A stretch of 64,000 nt of DNA from Paracoccus sediminis (GTDB taxonomy: Bacteria > Pseudomonadota > Alphaproteobacteria > Rhodobacterales > Rhodobacteraceae): positions 62,001 through 126,000 of the forward strand of contig NZ_FZNM01000005.1 in the NCBI RefSeq assembly GCF_900188295.1, given 5' to 3'. Shown piece by piece: positions 16,531 to 25,142 of this stretch. Position 1 is the first letter of the stretch; every line of letters starts with the position of its first letter. The translations under genes were made by a program, and so were the position numbers. The notes below the pieces were generated by a model. That model saw nothing but the letters and a program-made list of their open reading frames with translations, did not search any database and was not told the origin of the DNA.

Positions 16531-17538
16531 ATGACGACCACGTTCAACCGCCGCGCCCTGCTGCGGGGCGCCACGGCCCTGCTGGCCGCCCCGGCGATCC
16601 TGGGCTTTCCGCGCGGCGCCCAGGCGGCGACCACGATGACGCTGGGCCACAACGCCGCCCCCGGCAACCCGCGCGGCACCGCCGCCGATGAATTCGCGCG
16701 CCTCGTGGCGGAAAACACCGGCGGCGAATTCGCGGTCCGGGTGGCGGGCGCCGAACAGCTGGGCAACGAACAGTCGCTGCTGACCAGCCTGCGCACCGGC
16801 GCGGTGGACATGACGGTGAACAGCCAGGGATCCTGTTCGGCCCTGGTGCCGGAAATCGCGGCGCTTGGCCTGCCGTTCCTGTTCGACACGTCCGAGGATG
16901 CGTTCCGCGTGCTGGCCGGACCCGTGGGGGCCGCCCTGGCGGACCGCTTTGCCGCCGTGAACATGGTGCCGCTGGGCTGGTGGGACAACGGCATCCGCCA
17001 CATCACCAATTCGCAGAAGCCCATCGTGGTCCCGGCGGATCTGGCGGGCCTGACCATCCGCACGCCCCCCGATCCGATGACCATCGACATCTTCACCACC
17101 CTGGGCGCCGCGACCGAGCAGATCAGCTTTGGCGAACTGTACATCGCGCTGCAACAGGGCGTGGTGGACGGCCAGGAAAATCCGCTGACCAACATCGCCA
17201 GCTCCAAGCTCTACGAGGTCAATCCCTATATCAGCCTGTCCGGCCACAAATGGGAGGTGTCGCCCTTCCTGATGTCCCAGATCCGCTGGCAACAGTTGAA
17301 CGACGACCAAAAGGGCCAGATCCAGGCCGCGGCCGACGCCGCGACCACGATGCAGCGCGGGCTGATCCAGGACAGCGAAAAGACCCTGTTCGACCAGTTC
17401 AGCGCCGATCCGAACCTCAAGATCAACGAGGTCGACAAGGAGGCGTTCCGCGCCGCATCGGCCCCCGTGGCCGATATCTGGACGGCCAAGCCCTTTGGCG
17501 ATTTCGTCCGCCAGCTGATCGACGCGGCCAAGGCCTGA
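16531..17538 (+). CDS. TRAP transporter solute receptor (DctP family)
   Basis: This 335-residue periplasmic receptor begins with a Tat-like signal (FNRRALLRGATALLAAPAILG, twin Arg at residues 7-8). The mature part shows the DctP pattern: TLGHNAAPGNPRGTAADEFARLV, AEQLGNEQSLLTSLRTGAVDMT, LAGLTIRTPPDPMTIDIFTTLGA with the substrate-carboxylate-binding Arg (IRTP), and LYIALQQGVVDGQENPLTNI. Start is preceded by GGGAGG. It is the first gene of a run that continues with both TRAP permease subunits and then metabolic enzymes. The ligand is probably an organic or sugar acid. Confidence 0.94.
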   Translation: MTTTFNRRALLRGATALLAAPAILGFPRGAQAATTMTLGHNAAPGNPRGTAADEFARLVAENTGGEFAVRVAGAEQLGNEQSLLTSLRTGAVDMTVNSQGSCSALVPEIAALGLPFLFDTSEDAFRVLAGPVGAALADRFAAVNMVPLGWWDNGIRHITNSQKPIVVPADLAGLTIRTPPDPMTIDIFTTLGAATEQISFGELYIALQQGVVDGQENPLTNIASSKLYEVNPYISLSGHKWEVSPFLMSQIRWQQLNDDQKGQIQAAADAATTMQRGLIQDSEKTLFDQFSADPNLKINEVDKEAFRAASAPVADIWTAKPFGDFVRQLIDAAKA

Positions 17539-17541
17539 TCC

Positions 17542-18135
17542 ATGACCCGGCCCAACGATCATCAGGAAGACCCGCAGCGCGACATCGCCACCGATGTCCC
17601 GCACCCGCCCGGCGGCCTGCTGCGGCTGGCCGACGGGCTGGACCGGATCATCTCGTTCGTGACGCGGACGGTCCTGATGGTCTCGGGCCTGGCGCTGCTT
17701 TTGCTGCTGTTCGCCAACGTCGTTGCCCGCTACGCGGCGGGCAGCGGCCTTCCCTTCGCGCAGGAACTGCCCGAACGGCTGTTTCCGTTCTTCATCGTCG
17801 CGGGCATCGCGCTTGGCGCGCAGCGCGGCGCCCACATGGCGGTCGAGGCCCTGCCCGAGATGTTCGACCGGCGCGGCAAGCAGGCCATCTATGTGCTGGC
17901 CCAGCTTTGCGTGATCGCGGGCAACGCCGTGGTGATGGTCGAGGCGTTCAAGGTCGGCAACATGTCCTGGATCGACCTCAGCCCGGTGCTGGGCCTGCCC
18001 GCCACCTACAGCTATTTCGCGCTGGCGGGCGGCGCCGCCCTGGTGATCCTGGCGACCGTCGCCATCATCATCCGTCTGGTCCGCATCGGCCCCGAGGCCC
18101 TGCCCATCCCCAACCCCGAGGAGACCGGCCAATGA
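17542..18135 (+). CDS. TRAP transporter small permease (DctQ family)
   Basis: This 197-residue membrane protein has four predicted transmembrane segments, at about residues 40-60, 75-95, 115-135 and 150-175. FANVVARYAAGSGLPFAQELPERLFPFFIVAGIALGAQRGAHMAVEAL is the typical DctQ core. It has a longer N-terminal soluble tail than many members. It starts 3 bases after dctP and ends in a 4-base overlap with the large permease. It joins the DctM subunit in the membrane complex. Confidence 0.92.
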   Translation: MTRPNDHQEDPQRDIATDVPHPPGGLLRLADGLDRIISFVTRTVLMVSGLALLLLLFANVVARYAAGSGLPFAQELPERLFPFFIVAGIALGAQRGAHMAVEALPEMFDRRGKQAIYVLAQLCVIAGNAVVMVEAFKVGNMSWIDLSPVLGLPATYSYFALAGGAALVILATVAIIIRLVRIGPEALPIPNPEETGQ

Positions 18136-19391
18136 CGCTTGCCCTTGTTCTGTCCTTCACGGTCCTGATGCTGCTGGCCGTGCCGGTGGGCCATGCGCTC
18201 GTGCTGGCCTCGGCCTTTGCGATCTATTTCTTCGCCGGGTTGCCGCTGTCCATCGTGGTCCAGCAACTGTACCAGCAGACGCAATCCTTTCCGATGCTGG
18301 CGTTGCCCTTCTTCATGCTGGCGGGCACGCTGATGCTGGGGGGCACGCTGGGCAACGAACTGCTGGCCTTCGCGTCCAAGGTCATGCAGCGGTGGAAGGG
18401 CGGCCCCTTGGCCACCACCGTCGTCGCCTCTGTGGTGTTCGGCGGCGTGTCGGGATCGGCCGTGGCCAATGCCAGTGCCTTGGGGTCGGTGCTGATCCCC
18501 TGGCAAAAGCGGCAGGGATACCCGGCGGCCTTGTGCTCGGCCAACAACTCGACCTCGGCGGTCATCGACATCCTGATCCCGCCGTCGATCCCGCTGATCC
18601 TGTATTCGCTGGTCTCGGGCACCTCCATTGCCGACCTGTTCACGGCGGGGCTGCTGCCCGGCGTGCTGCTGGCGGTGGGGCTGATCCTGTGCTGCAACTG
18701 GATCGCCCGGCGGCGCGGCTTTACCGCCACCGACAATTCCGCCACCCTGCGCGAACTGGCCCGCCTGGCGCTGCTGTCCAGTCCGGCGCTGCTGCTGCCG
18801 GTGCTGATCCTGCTGGGCCTGCGCTTCGGCATCGCCACGCCGACCGAGATTTCCGTCCTGGCCGTCGTCTATGCCCTGGGGATGAGCGTGTTCCTGTACC
18901 GCGACATCACCTGGGCGCGGTTCCAGGACAACCTGATCGAGGCGGGCGTGGCCACCGGCGTCGTGATGCTGGTCATCATGGGCAGCGCGGCGGTGGGCTG
19001 GATCCTGACCTTCGACCAGGTGCCGACGCGCTTTGCGGCCTGGATCACGGAAACGGTGGAAAACCCGATCCTCATCATCCTGTCCATGAATCTCCTGCTG
19101 CTGGTGATCGGGATGCCGCTGGACCTGCCGCCCGCGATCCTGCTGCTGGGACCGATCTTCGTGCCGCTGGCGGCTTCGATCGGCATGGATCCGGTGCAGC
19201 TGGGCCTGATGATGGTGCTGAACCTGGGGATCGGGCTTTACACCCCGCCCATCGGCACGACGCTGTTCATCTCGGCGTCCATCGCCAAGACCACGCTGGG
19301 GGCCACGACGCGCGAGCTGTGGCCGTTCTTCCTGGTGTCGATGATTGTGCTGGCGCTTGTCAGCTATGTCCCCGCGCTGACCCTCTATTGA
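18132..19391 (+). CDS. TRAP transporter large permease (DctM family)
   Basis: This 419-residue polytopic protein has about 11-12 hydrophobic segments. Characteristic stretches are LPFFMLAGTLMLGGTLGNELLAFA, VVFGGVSGSAVANASALGSVLIP, NNSTSAVIDILIPPSIPLILYSLVSGTSIADLFTAGLLPG and NLGIGLYTPPIGTTLF. It forms the ion-driven translocation channel, with DctP delivering the ligand. Start ATG at 18132 overlaps the DctQ stop. A short hairpin follows before the transketolase genes, which are in the same direction, so all may be one transcript. Confidence 0.95.
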   Translation: MTLALVLSFTVLMLLAVPVGHALVLASAFAIYFFAGLPLSIVVQQLYQQTQSFPMLALPFFMLAGTLMLGGTLGNELLAFASKVMQRWKGGPLATTVVASVVFGGVSGSAVANASALGSVLIPWQKRQGYPAALCSANNSTSAVIDILIPPSIPLILYSLVSGTSIADLFTAGLLPGVLLAVGLILCCNWIARRRGFTATDNSATLRELARLALLSSPALLLPVLILLGLRFGIATPTEISVLAVVYALGMSVFLYRDITWARFQDNLIEAGVATGVVMLVIMGSAAVGWILTFDQVPTRFAAWITETVENPILIILSMNLLLLVIGMPLDLPPAILLLGPIFVPLAASIGMDPVQLGLMMVLNLGIGLYTPPIGTTLFISASIAKTTLGATTRELWPFFLVSMIVLALVSYVPALTLY

Positions 19392-19393
19392 CC

Positions 19394-19411
19394 GGGGCGC
19401 CCGCGCGCCCC
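19394..19411 (+). terminator. hairpin between TRAP genes and transketolase genes
   Basis: A perfect 7-bp stem GGGGCGC/GCGCCCC with a 4-base loop begins 2 bases after the dctM-like stop, followed only by TT. It probably reduces or stabilises transcripts rather than ending them. Confidence 0.4.
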
Positions 19412-19470
19412 TTCCCATCCAACCCCTTGCCCGCGCCCCCCATCATCGGGGCCGCCAGAAGGAGACTGCC

Positions 19471-20316
19471 ATGAGCGGGACGACCGCACGACCCAACATG
19501 AGCCTGCCGCGACGCGCCTGGGAAATCCGCCGCAAGGCCGTCCGCATGGGCGAGGTCCAGGGCCAGGGCTATGTCGGCCAGGCCCTTGGCGTCGCCGACG
19601 TTCTGGCCGTGTCCTATTTCCACGCCCTGAACCACCGCCCCGACGATCCCGAATGGGAAGGCCGCGACCGCTTCCTGCTCTCCATCGGCCATTACGCCAT
19701 CGCGCTCTATTCCGCGCTGATCGAGGCGGGGATCCTGCCCGAAACCGAACTGGAAACCTATGGCGCCGACGATTCGCGCCTGCCCATGTCCGGCATGGCC
19801 GCCTATACGCCGGGGATGGAGATCACCGGCGGGTCCCTGGGCCAGGGCCTGGGCATCGCGGTCGGCATGGCGCTCGGCCTGCGCGCCAAGAAGAACCCGG
19901 CCTTCGTCTACAACCTGATGTCGGACGGCGAACTGGGCGAGGGGTCCACCTGGGAGGCCGCGATGGCCGCCGCCCATCACCGCCTGGGAAACCTGATCTG
20001 CATCGTCGATTTCAACGACCAGCAGGCCGACGGAAAATCGACCGAAACCCTGTCGGCCGAACCCCTGCCCGACAAATGGGCGGCCTTCGGCTGGCATGTG
20101 CAGCGCGTGGACGGCAACGACATCGGCGCCCTGGTCGCGGCCTTCGACACCGCGCGCACCCTGCCCGGCGACCGCCCGCGCGCAATCATCTGCGACACGG
20201 TGATGTGCAAGGGCGTGCCCTTTTTGGAGGCCCGAGAGATCACGCATTTCGTCCGGGTCGAGCCCGACGAATGGCAAAAGGCGCTGACCGTCCTTGACGA
20301 AACCCGGCCGGAGTGA
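19471..20316 (+). CDS. transketolase N-terminal subunit (split transketolase)
   Basis: This 281-residue protein corresponds to the thiamine-diphosphate PP domain of transketolase. It shows GQGYVGQALGVADVLAVSYFHALNHRP, GGSLGQGLGIAVGMALGLRAKK and the ThDP/Mg motif SDGELGEGSTWEAAMAAAHHRLGNLICIVDFN. GGAGA is 6 bases before the ATG. The partner subunit follows 4 bases after the stop. Split transketolases serve specialised pathways such as D-apulose-4-phosphate or sulfosugar cleavage. No sugar kinase sits in this operon, so the donor cannot be named. Placement beside a TRAP carrier suggests a catabolic role. Confidence 0.9.
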   Translation: MSGTTARPNMSLPRRAWEIRRKAVRMGEVQGQGYVGQALGVADVLAVSYFHALNHRPDDPEWEGRDRFLLSIGHYAIALYSALIEAGILPETELETYGADDSRLPMSGMAAYTPGMEITGGSLGQGLGIAVGMALGLRAKKNPAFVYNLMSDGELGEGSTWEAAMAAAHHRLGNLICIVDFNDQQADGKSTETLSAEPLPDKWAAFGWHVQRVDGNDIGALVAAFDTARTLPGDRPRAIICDTVMCKGVPFLEAREITHFVRVEPDEWQKALTVLDETRPE

Positions 20317-20320
20317 CCCC

Positions 20321-21361
20321 ATGACCATCCAGCACCGTTACGACCCGCACCGCAAATACGAACCCCGCCAGCCCGTCGGCGGCGGGGCCAAGACCTCGGC
20401 CATGATCGCCTCGCTTGCGGCCGAGGGCTATGATTCCGTGTCCGCCCCCTTCGGCCACGCGCTTGTGGACGCCGCCCGGAACGATCCGCGCATCGTCGGC
20501 CTGACGGCCGATCTGGCGAAATACACCGACCTGCACGTCTTCGCCGAGGCGTTCCCGGACCGCTTCTACCAGATGGGCATGGCCGAACAGGTGATGGTGT
20601 CCGCCGCCGCCGGCATGGCGCGCGAAGGCTTCGTGCCCTTCGCCACCACCTATGCGGTGTTCGCATCCCGCCGCGCCTATGACTTCATCGCCATGGCCAT
20701 CGCCGAGGAATACCTGCCCGTCAAGATCGTCTGCGCCCTGCCCGGCCTGACCACCGGCTACGGTCCCAGCCACCAGGCGACCGAGGATCTGGCGATCTTT
20801 CGCGGCCTGCCGAACCTGACCATCGTGGATCCCTGCTGTGCCATCGACGTGGCCGGGGCGGTGCCCGCGATCATCGACCATCCCGGCCCGGTCTACATGC
20901 GCCTGCCGCGCGGCAAGGTGCCCTCGGTGATCCGCCGGCATTGCCCGGATTACACCTTCGAACTGGGCCGCGCCAAGCTGCTGCGCGACGGCGGCGACGC
21001 CCTGGTGATCTCGTCCGGCTTCATGACGATGCGCGCGCTCGATGCCGCGGTCGAAATGGAAAAGGACGGCATCTCGGTCGCGGTGCTGCACTGCCCGACC
21101 ATCAAGCCGCTGGACACCGAAACCATCCTGGCCGAGGCCGGGCGCGGCACCCGCCTGGTCGTCACCGCCGAAAACCACACCCGCATCGGCGGGCTGGGAG
21201 AGGCCGTGGCATCCACCCTGCTGACCAACGGCGTCACGCCCGCGTTCCGCATGATCGGCCTGCCCGATCAGTTTCTGGACGCGGGCGCCCTGCCCACGCT
21301 GCACGACCGCTACGGCATCTCGACCACGGCCATCATCCAGCAGATCCGCGGCTGGCTTTGA
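20321..21361 (+). CDS. transketolase C-terminal subunit (split transketolase)
   Basis: This 346-residue protein has the Pyr and C-terminal domains of transketolase. Features are FGHALVDAARNDPRIVGLTADLAKYTDLHVFAEAFPDRFYQMGMAEQVMVSAAAGMAREGFVPFATTYAVFASRRAYDFIAMA, where the E of MAEQ activates ThDP, and TTGYGPSHQATEDLAIFRGLPNLTIVDPC. The start at 20321 follows a CGGAG box; an upstream in-frame TTG at 20294 would overlap the previous gene. The N-terminal 30 residues extend beyond the usual domain. It pairs with the upstream PP-domain subunit to make one active enzyme. Confidence 0.9.
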   Translation: MTIQHRYDPHRKYEPRQPVGGGAKTSAMIASLAAEGYDSVSAPFGHALVDAARNDPRIVGLTADLAKYTDLHVFAEAFPDRFYQMGMAEQVMVSAAAGMAREGFVPFATTYAVFASRRAYDFIAMAIAEEYLPVKIVCALPGLTTGYGPSHQATEDLAIFRGLPNLTIVDPCCAIDVAGAVPAIIDHPGPVYMRLPRGKVPSVIRRHCPDYTFELGRAKLLRDGGDALVISSGFMTMRALDAAVEMEKDGISVAVLHCPTIKPLDTETILAEAGRGTRLVVTAENHTRIGGLGEAVASTLLTNGVTPAFRMIGLPDQFLDAGALPTLHDRYGISTTAIIQQIRGWL

Positions 21362-21383
21362 CTTTTTCCAACGGAGGACACCC

Positions 21384-22142
<759 letters not shown>

Positions 22143-22148
22143 CGAAGC

Positions 22149-22176
22149 GGCGCCGGACCGACCGGCGCCCATTTTT
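22149..22176 (+). terminator. terminator-like hairpin with T-run between SDR and TIM-barrel genes
   Basis: A perfect 8-bp stem GGCGCCGG/CCGGCGCC (22149-22169) with a 5-base loop is followed by CATTTTT. The next gene in the same direction starts only 11 bases later with a strong GGGAGG box, so it may be an attenuator that lowers expression of the last gene. Confidence 0.65.
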
Positions 22177-22187
22177 GGGAGGGGACC

Positions 22188-23003
22188 ATGAAACTCGGCC
22201 TCGGCAGCTATGCGTTCCGCTGGAACATCGGCATCAAGGACCAACAGCCCGCCACGCCCATGACGGCGATGCAGGTGCTGGAGGTGGCCCACGGCCACGG
22301 GCTGGCGGTCGTGCAATACGCCGACAACCTGCCGCTGGACCGGCTGTCGGCCGACGACCACCGGGCGCTCAAGGCGCGGGCCGACGCATACGGCATGACG
22401 CTGGAACTGGGCACCCAAGGCTTCAACGCCGCCGAACTGGCCCGCTATATCCCCATCGGCCAGCGGATCGGATCAACCATCCTGCGCGTGGCGCTTGACG
22501 CCGAAGACGCGCGGATCCCGGTCCCGGCTCTGGCCGCGCAACTGCGCGAGCTGCTGCCCGACGGCAAGGCGGCGGGCCTGCGCTTTGCCATCGAGAACCA
22601 CTTCAACTACCCCTCGCCCCGCATGGTCGAATTGCTGGACGCGGTGGCCGACGACGCGCTTGGGGTCTGTCTGGACGTGGCCAATTCCATCTGCGCGGGC
22701 GAATGGCCGATGGACACGGTGCGGATGCTGGCGCCCTATGCCATCAACCTGCACTTCAAGGACTATCAGATCACGCCCGACCCCTACGGCGTGGGCTTCC
22801 GCATCCACGGCACGCCGCTGGGCGAGGGCCGGGCCGAGCTGGACCAGGTTCTGGACGCGCTGTCCCATTGCCCCCCGGATCTCAGCGTGATCCTGGAACA
22901 CTGGCTGCCGCAGACCGGCGACATGGCGGCGACCCGCGCCCTGGAACATGTCTGGCTGGATCGCAGCGTGGCGGCGGCGAAACGGCTGGTGGCCGGGCGC
23001 TAG
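22188..23003 (+). CDS. sugar phosphate isomerase/epimerase-like TIM-barrel enzyme
   Basis: This 271-residue protein belongs to the xylose-isomerase-like TIM-barrel superfamily. Likely metal ligands are Glu in FAIENHFNYP, Asp in VCLDVANS, His in LHFKDYQ and Glu in VILEHWLP. It closes the TRAP/transketolase operon behind a terminator-like hairpin. Some members of this fold are decarboxylases (for example the 3-oxo-isoapionate decarboxylase of D-apionate pathways), others isomerases or epimerases, so it may act on a branched or oxo-sugar acid. Its stop overlaps the convergent DoxX gene stop by a few bases. Exact reaction unknown. Confidence 0.85.
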   Translation: MKLGLGSYAFRWNIGIKDQQPATPMTAMQVLEVAHGHGLAVVQYADNLPLDRLSADDHRALKARADAYGMTLELGTQGFNAAELARYIPIGQRIGSTILRVALDAEDARIPVPALAAQLRELLPDGKAAGLRFAIENHFNYPSPRMVELLDAVADDALGVCLDVANSICAGEWPMDTVRMLAPYAINLHFKDYQITPDPYGVGFRIHGTPLGEGRAELDQVLDALSHCPPDLSVILEHWLPQTGDMAATRALEHVWLDRSVAAAKRLVAGR

Positions 23004-23401
23004 CCCGCCCTGCCCCGCCCCCCGCCCCGCCGCCCGCGTCCGAACCAGACCCACCGCCCCGGACCCTGGGCGGCCAGCACCAGCAGCCCGCCCGCGACCG
23101 CCCAGTTCTTGACGGCGATCGTCACCTGCCAGGGATCGGCGCGCAACTGCCAGTGAAACCAGCTTGTCGCCAGGCAATAGGCCGCCAGCACCACCGCCCA
23201 GGCCCGGATGCGAGGCCCCACGATCAAGGCGATCCCCGCGGCCGCATTGAACAGCGCCAGGGGCCAGACCGCCGCGCCGGGCAGGTCGGCCATTCCCAGC
23301 ATCGCCCGGACCGGATCCGGGTCGGCGACCTTCTGCGCCGCGCCCCCCAGAAACAGCAGGGCGATCAGCACCCGGCCCGCAAGGTTGGCCAGATCGGTCA
23401 T
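23000..23401 (-). CDS. DoxX-family small membrane protein
   Basis: This 133-residue protein starts LAGRVLIALLFLGGAAQKVADPDPVRAML, the typical DoxX first helix and loop, and has about four membrane helices. The C-terminal tail is rich in Gly and Arg. Its ATG overlaps the stop of the replication initiator gene by 4 bases (ATGA), so it is translated from the initiator transcript. DoxX-family proteins are linked to redox or sulfur metabolism but most are uncharacterised. The coupling to a replication gene is unusual and may have no functional meaning. Confidence 0.8.
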   Translation of the reverse strand: MTDLANLAGRVLIALLFLGGAAQKVADPDPVRAMLGMADLPGAAVWPLALFNAAAGIALIVGPRIRAWAVVLAAYCLATSWFHWQLRADPWQVTIAVKNWAVAGGLLVLAAQGPGRWVWFGRGRRGGGRGRAG

Positions 23402-24615
23402 CGGGCCGGGGCGTCCCCGTCGCCGGACACCAGGTCGGGCGCCATCTCGTGCCAGAACCGGGCGATCCGCGCGGCGTTCAGCGGCGACAGCCAGCCGTGG
23501 CGTTCGAAATCGTCGCGCAGCCGGGCCTCGGGCAACTGGCTGGCGAACAGCCGCTTGTCGGCGTCGCGCTGCGTGGGGGTGCGGGCCTTGACCGCCGCCA
23601 GGATCCGGCGCAGCCGTTCGGCGCGCGGGGACGGCGCCGGGGTCAGCGCCACGCCGGTCAGCGCCACGCCAGCCTGCGGCGCGGGGGCGTCGGCCGCGCC
23701 CTGAAAGGCGGCGGTCAGATAGCCGATCTTGCTGCGCACGTCGTCCTTGGCCTCGACATAGGCCAGCTTGGCCGACACCTGATCCTCGCCATGCGCGGCC
23801 AGCCACTGCCGGGCCAGCCGGTCGCTGACGCCAAGCGCGCGCAGCCGGGCATAGACCGGCCCGTGGCGCGCGCCCTCGCCGTCGTCGATGTCCAGGATCG
23901 CCAGCTGCGGGTTTTCCCGGATGCGGAACCGGATGTCCGTCACCGCCCGCCCGGTCTTCTTCGTTTCCGGCGCCAGAATGATGTTGCTGGTGCGGTTCAC
24001 CTCGGCCACGGCGGGTTTGATGATCTTGGCGTTCAGATGCTTGAACGTCTCGTAATAGGCCGACCCGTCCACGCCCATCAGCCGCCGGAACAGCTCGATC
24101 GGCCACCAGCCGGTCGATCCGGTCCTGACGAAGCGATAGCAGTTCTCGTACAGCGCCAGCGCGTGCCCGCTGGTGAACCGCCGCTGGATGTTCAGGTTGA
24201 TAAGCGCGAACACCTTGGGATCGTTCAGCTTTTCGGCAAGCGCGGGGGAATAGGCGTATTCGCAGACGCCGCCCTTCAGCTTGGCATAGGACAGCAGGCT
24301 GCTGACCCCCCATTCCTGCTGGCCCTTGTCGTCCAGCATGTCCCATTCCGCGACCGTTTCCACCAGCCCGCGCAGCGACTGCTTCAGCGTGTCGATGTCG
24401 TTGGAATTATAGCCGATCATCAGGCACAGGGTGCGGGCGTCGATCTGGTGGCGGGCGCTGCTGGTCAGCGTGTCATAGGCATTGAGCAGCAGCACGTTCG
24501 ACAGCTTGCGCTGCAACAGCGTCAGCTTGCCCGACACATGGATCGCCGCCACGTGCTTTTTCACCGCGCCCCGGCGCAGCGCGCCCGTCAACTGATCGCG
24601 AGGGATGTCGTCCAT
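23398..24615 (-). CDS. plasmid replication initiator (Rep_3/RepB-type)
   Basis: This 405-residue protein matches the Rep_3-type initiators of alphaproteobacterial plasmids. Recognisable blocks are SGKLTLLQRKLSNVLLLNAYDTL (residues about 28-50), LALYENCYRFVRTGSTGWWPIELFRRLMGV (about 151-180) and HLNAKIIKPAVAEVNRTSNI followed by GRAVTDIRFRIREN. These belong to the two winged-helix domains that bind iterons. A short direct repeat GVALTGVALT occurs in the linker near residue 310. The gene reads away from the iteron region at 24.66-24.93 kb, as expected for an autoregulated iteron-controlled origin. It shows that this DNA is part of an independent replicon. Confidence 0.88.
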   Translation of the reverse strand: MDDIPRDQLTGALRRGAVKKHVAAIHVSGKLTLLQRKLSNVLLLNAYDTLTSSARHQIDARTLCLMIGYNSNDIDTLKQSLRGLVETVAEWDMLDDKGQQEWGVSSLLSYAKLKGGVCEYAYSPALAEKLNDPKVFALINLNIQRRFTSGHALALYENCYRFVRTGSTGWWPIELFRRLMGVDGSAYYETFKHLNAKIIKPAVAEVNRTSNIILAPETKKTGRAVTDIRFRIRENPQLAILDIDDGEGARHGPVYARLRALGVSDRLARQWLAAHGEDQVSAKLAYVEAKDDVRSKIGYLTAAFQGAADAPAPQAGVALTGVALTPAPSPRAERLRRILAAVKARTPTQRDADKRLFASQLPEARLRDDFERHGWLSPLNAARIARFWHEMAPDLVSGDGDAPAR

Positions 24616-24659
24616 GGCCGCCCGGTCTACCGCCTGTCTGTTCCGCCGCGCCGACTATG

Positions 24660-24785
24660 CCCCGAAAAGGTACCCGCTGGCAACGCATCATCGGGCACCG
24701 AACCCGCTGTGCGCCCGGCCCGGCCCAGTCCCGGAAACGGGTGCCCTTGGCAATCGCGTCCGGGCCGAGGCACCCGTTTTCGGGA
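24660..24785. repeat. dispersed iteron copies of the replication origin
   Basis: Outside the tandem block there are further copies of the 17-18-base unit TCCCGGAAACGGGTGCCC: a diverged copy at 24660-24675, a perfect copy at 24729-24746 and an inverted copy at 24769-24785. A partial inverted match containing GGCACC lies near 24694. They lie between the initiator start and the tandem block, where they could mediate autoregulation. Confidence 0.7.
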
Positions 24786-24851
24786 TGGCTCCCCGGCCCT
24801 GAACCGTCAAGGACGCCGATTTACGCCGGGTTTCGCCTCGAAAGGGGCCAT

Positions 24852-24934
24852 TCCCGCGAATCGGTGCCCCCTTGCCCGGATTCGGGCGCCCATCGTCCCG
24901 TGAACAGGCGCCCTTGGTCCCGGAAACGGGTGCC
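24852..24934 (+). repeat. four tandem iterons at exact 22-bp spacing
   Basis: Units start at 24852, 24874, 24896 and 24918, each 22 bp apart, i.e. about two helical turns. All match TCCC-G-N-GAA-N-CGG-N-GCCC allowing a few changes; the last is identical over 17 bases to the copy at 24729. Direct iterons on one helix face are the binding sites of Rep_3-type initiators. Together with the adjacent AT-rich stretch they define the origin. Confidence 0.82.
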
Positions 24935-25040
24935 GGATTTTCGATACGGCATTGAAAGGGCTTGCTTATCGGATCGCAAAGATTCTAAAGCGAATCATAG
25001 ATCTTCTAAATCCGGCGATGATTTTCCATCGCAATTTGGG
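24935..25040. other. AT-rich unwinding region of the replication origin
   Basis: Immediately beside the iteron block, about 100 bases are clearly richer in A/T than the surrounding sequence, with repeats of GATTCTAAA/GATCTTCTAAATC and ATCGCAA. This is where an iteron-bound initiator would open the helix. The rest of the 527-base gap (to 25142) contains only the first parS-like site and the parA promoter region. Confidence 0.6.
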
Positions 25041-25042
25041 GA

Positions 25043-25055
25043 TTTCGCGGCGAAA
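25043..25055. other. parS-like centromere site 1
   Basis: TTTCGCGGCGAAA, the core of the 15-base palindrome GTTTCGCSGCGAAAC, with one outer base changed. It lies 87 bases upstream of parA. See the identical elements at 26604 and 27656. Confidence 0.6.
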
Positions 25056-25142
25056 CCGCGCGCGGCGATTCCCCTGCGGGGTTTCATGTGCAATAGATGC
25101 GGGGACGCGCCTTCATAAGCAGCACATCGCGGGAACAGCGAC

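Noticed and set aside
24616-24720. Possible promoter boxes for the initiator gene
   Set aside because: No convincing -35/-10 pair could be assigned in this GC-rich stretch.
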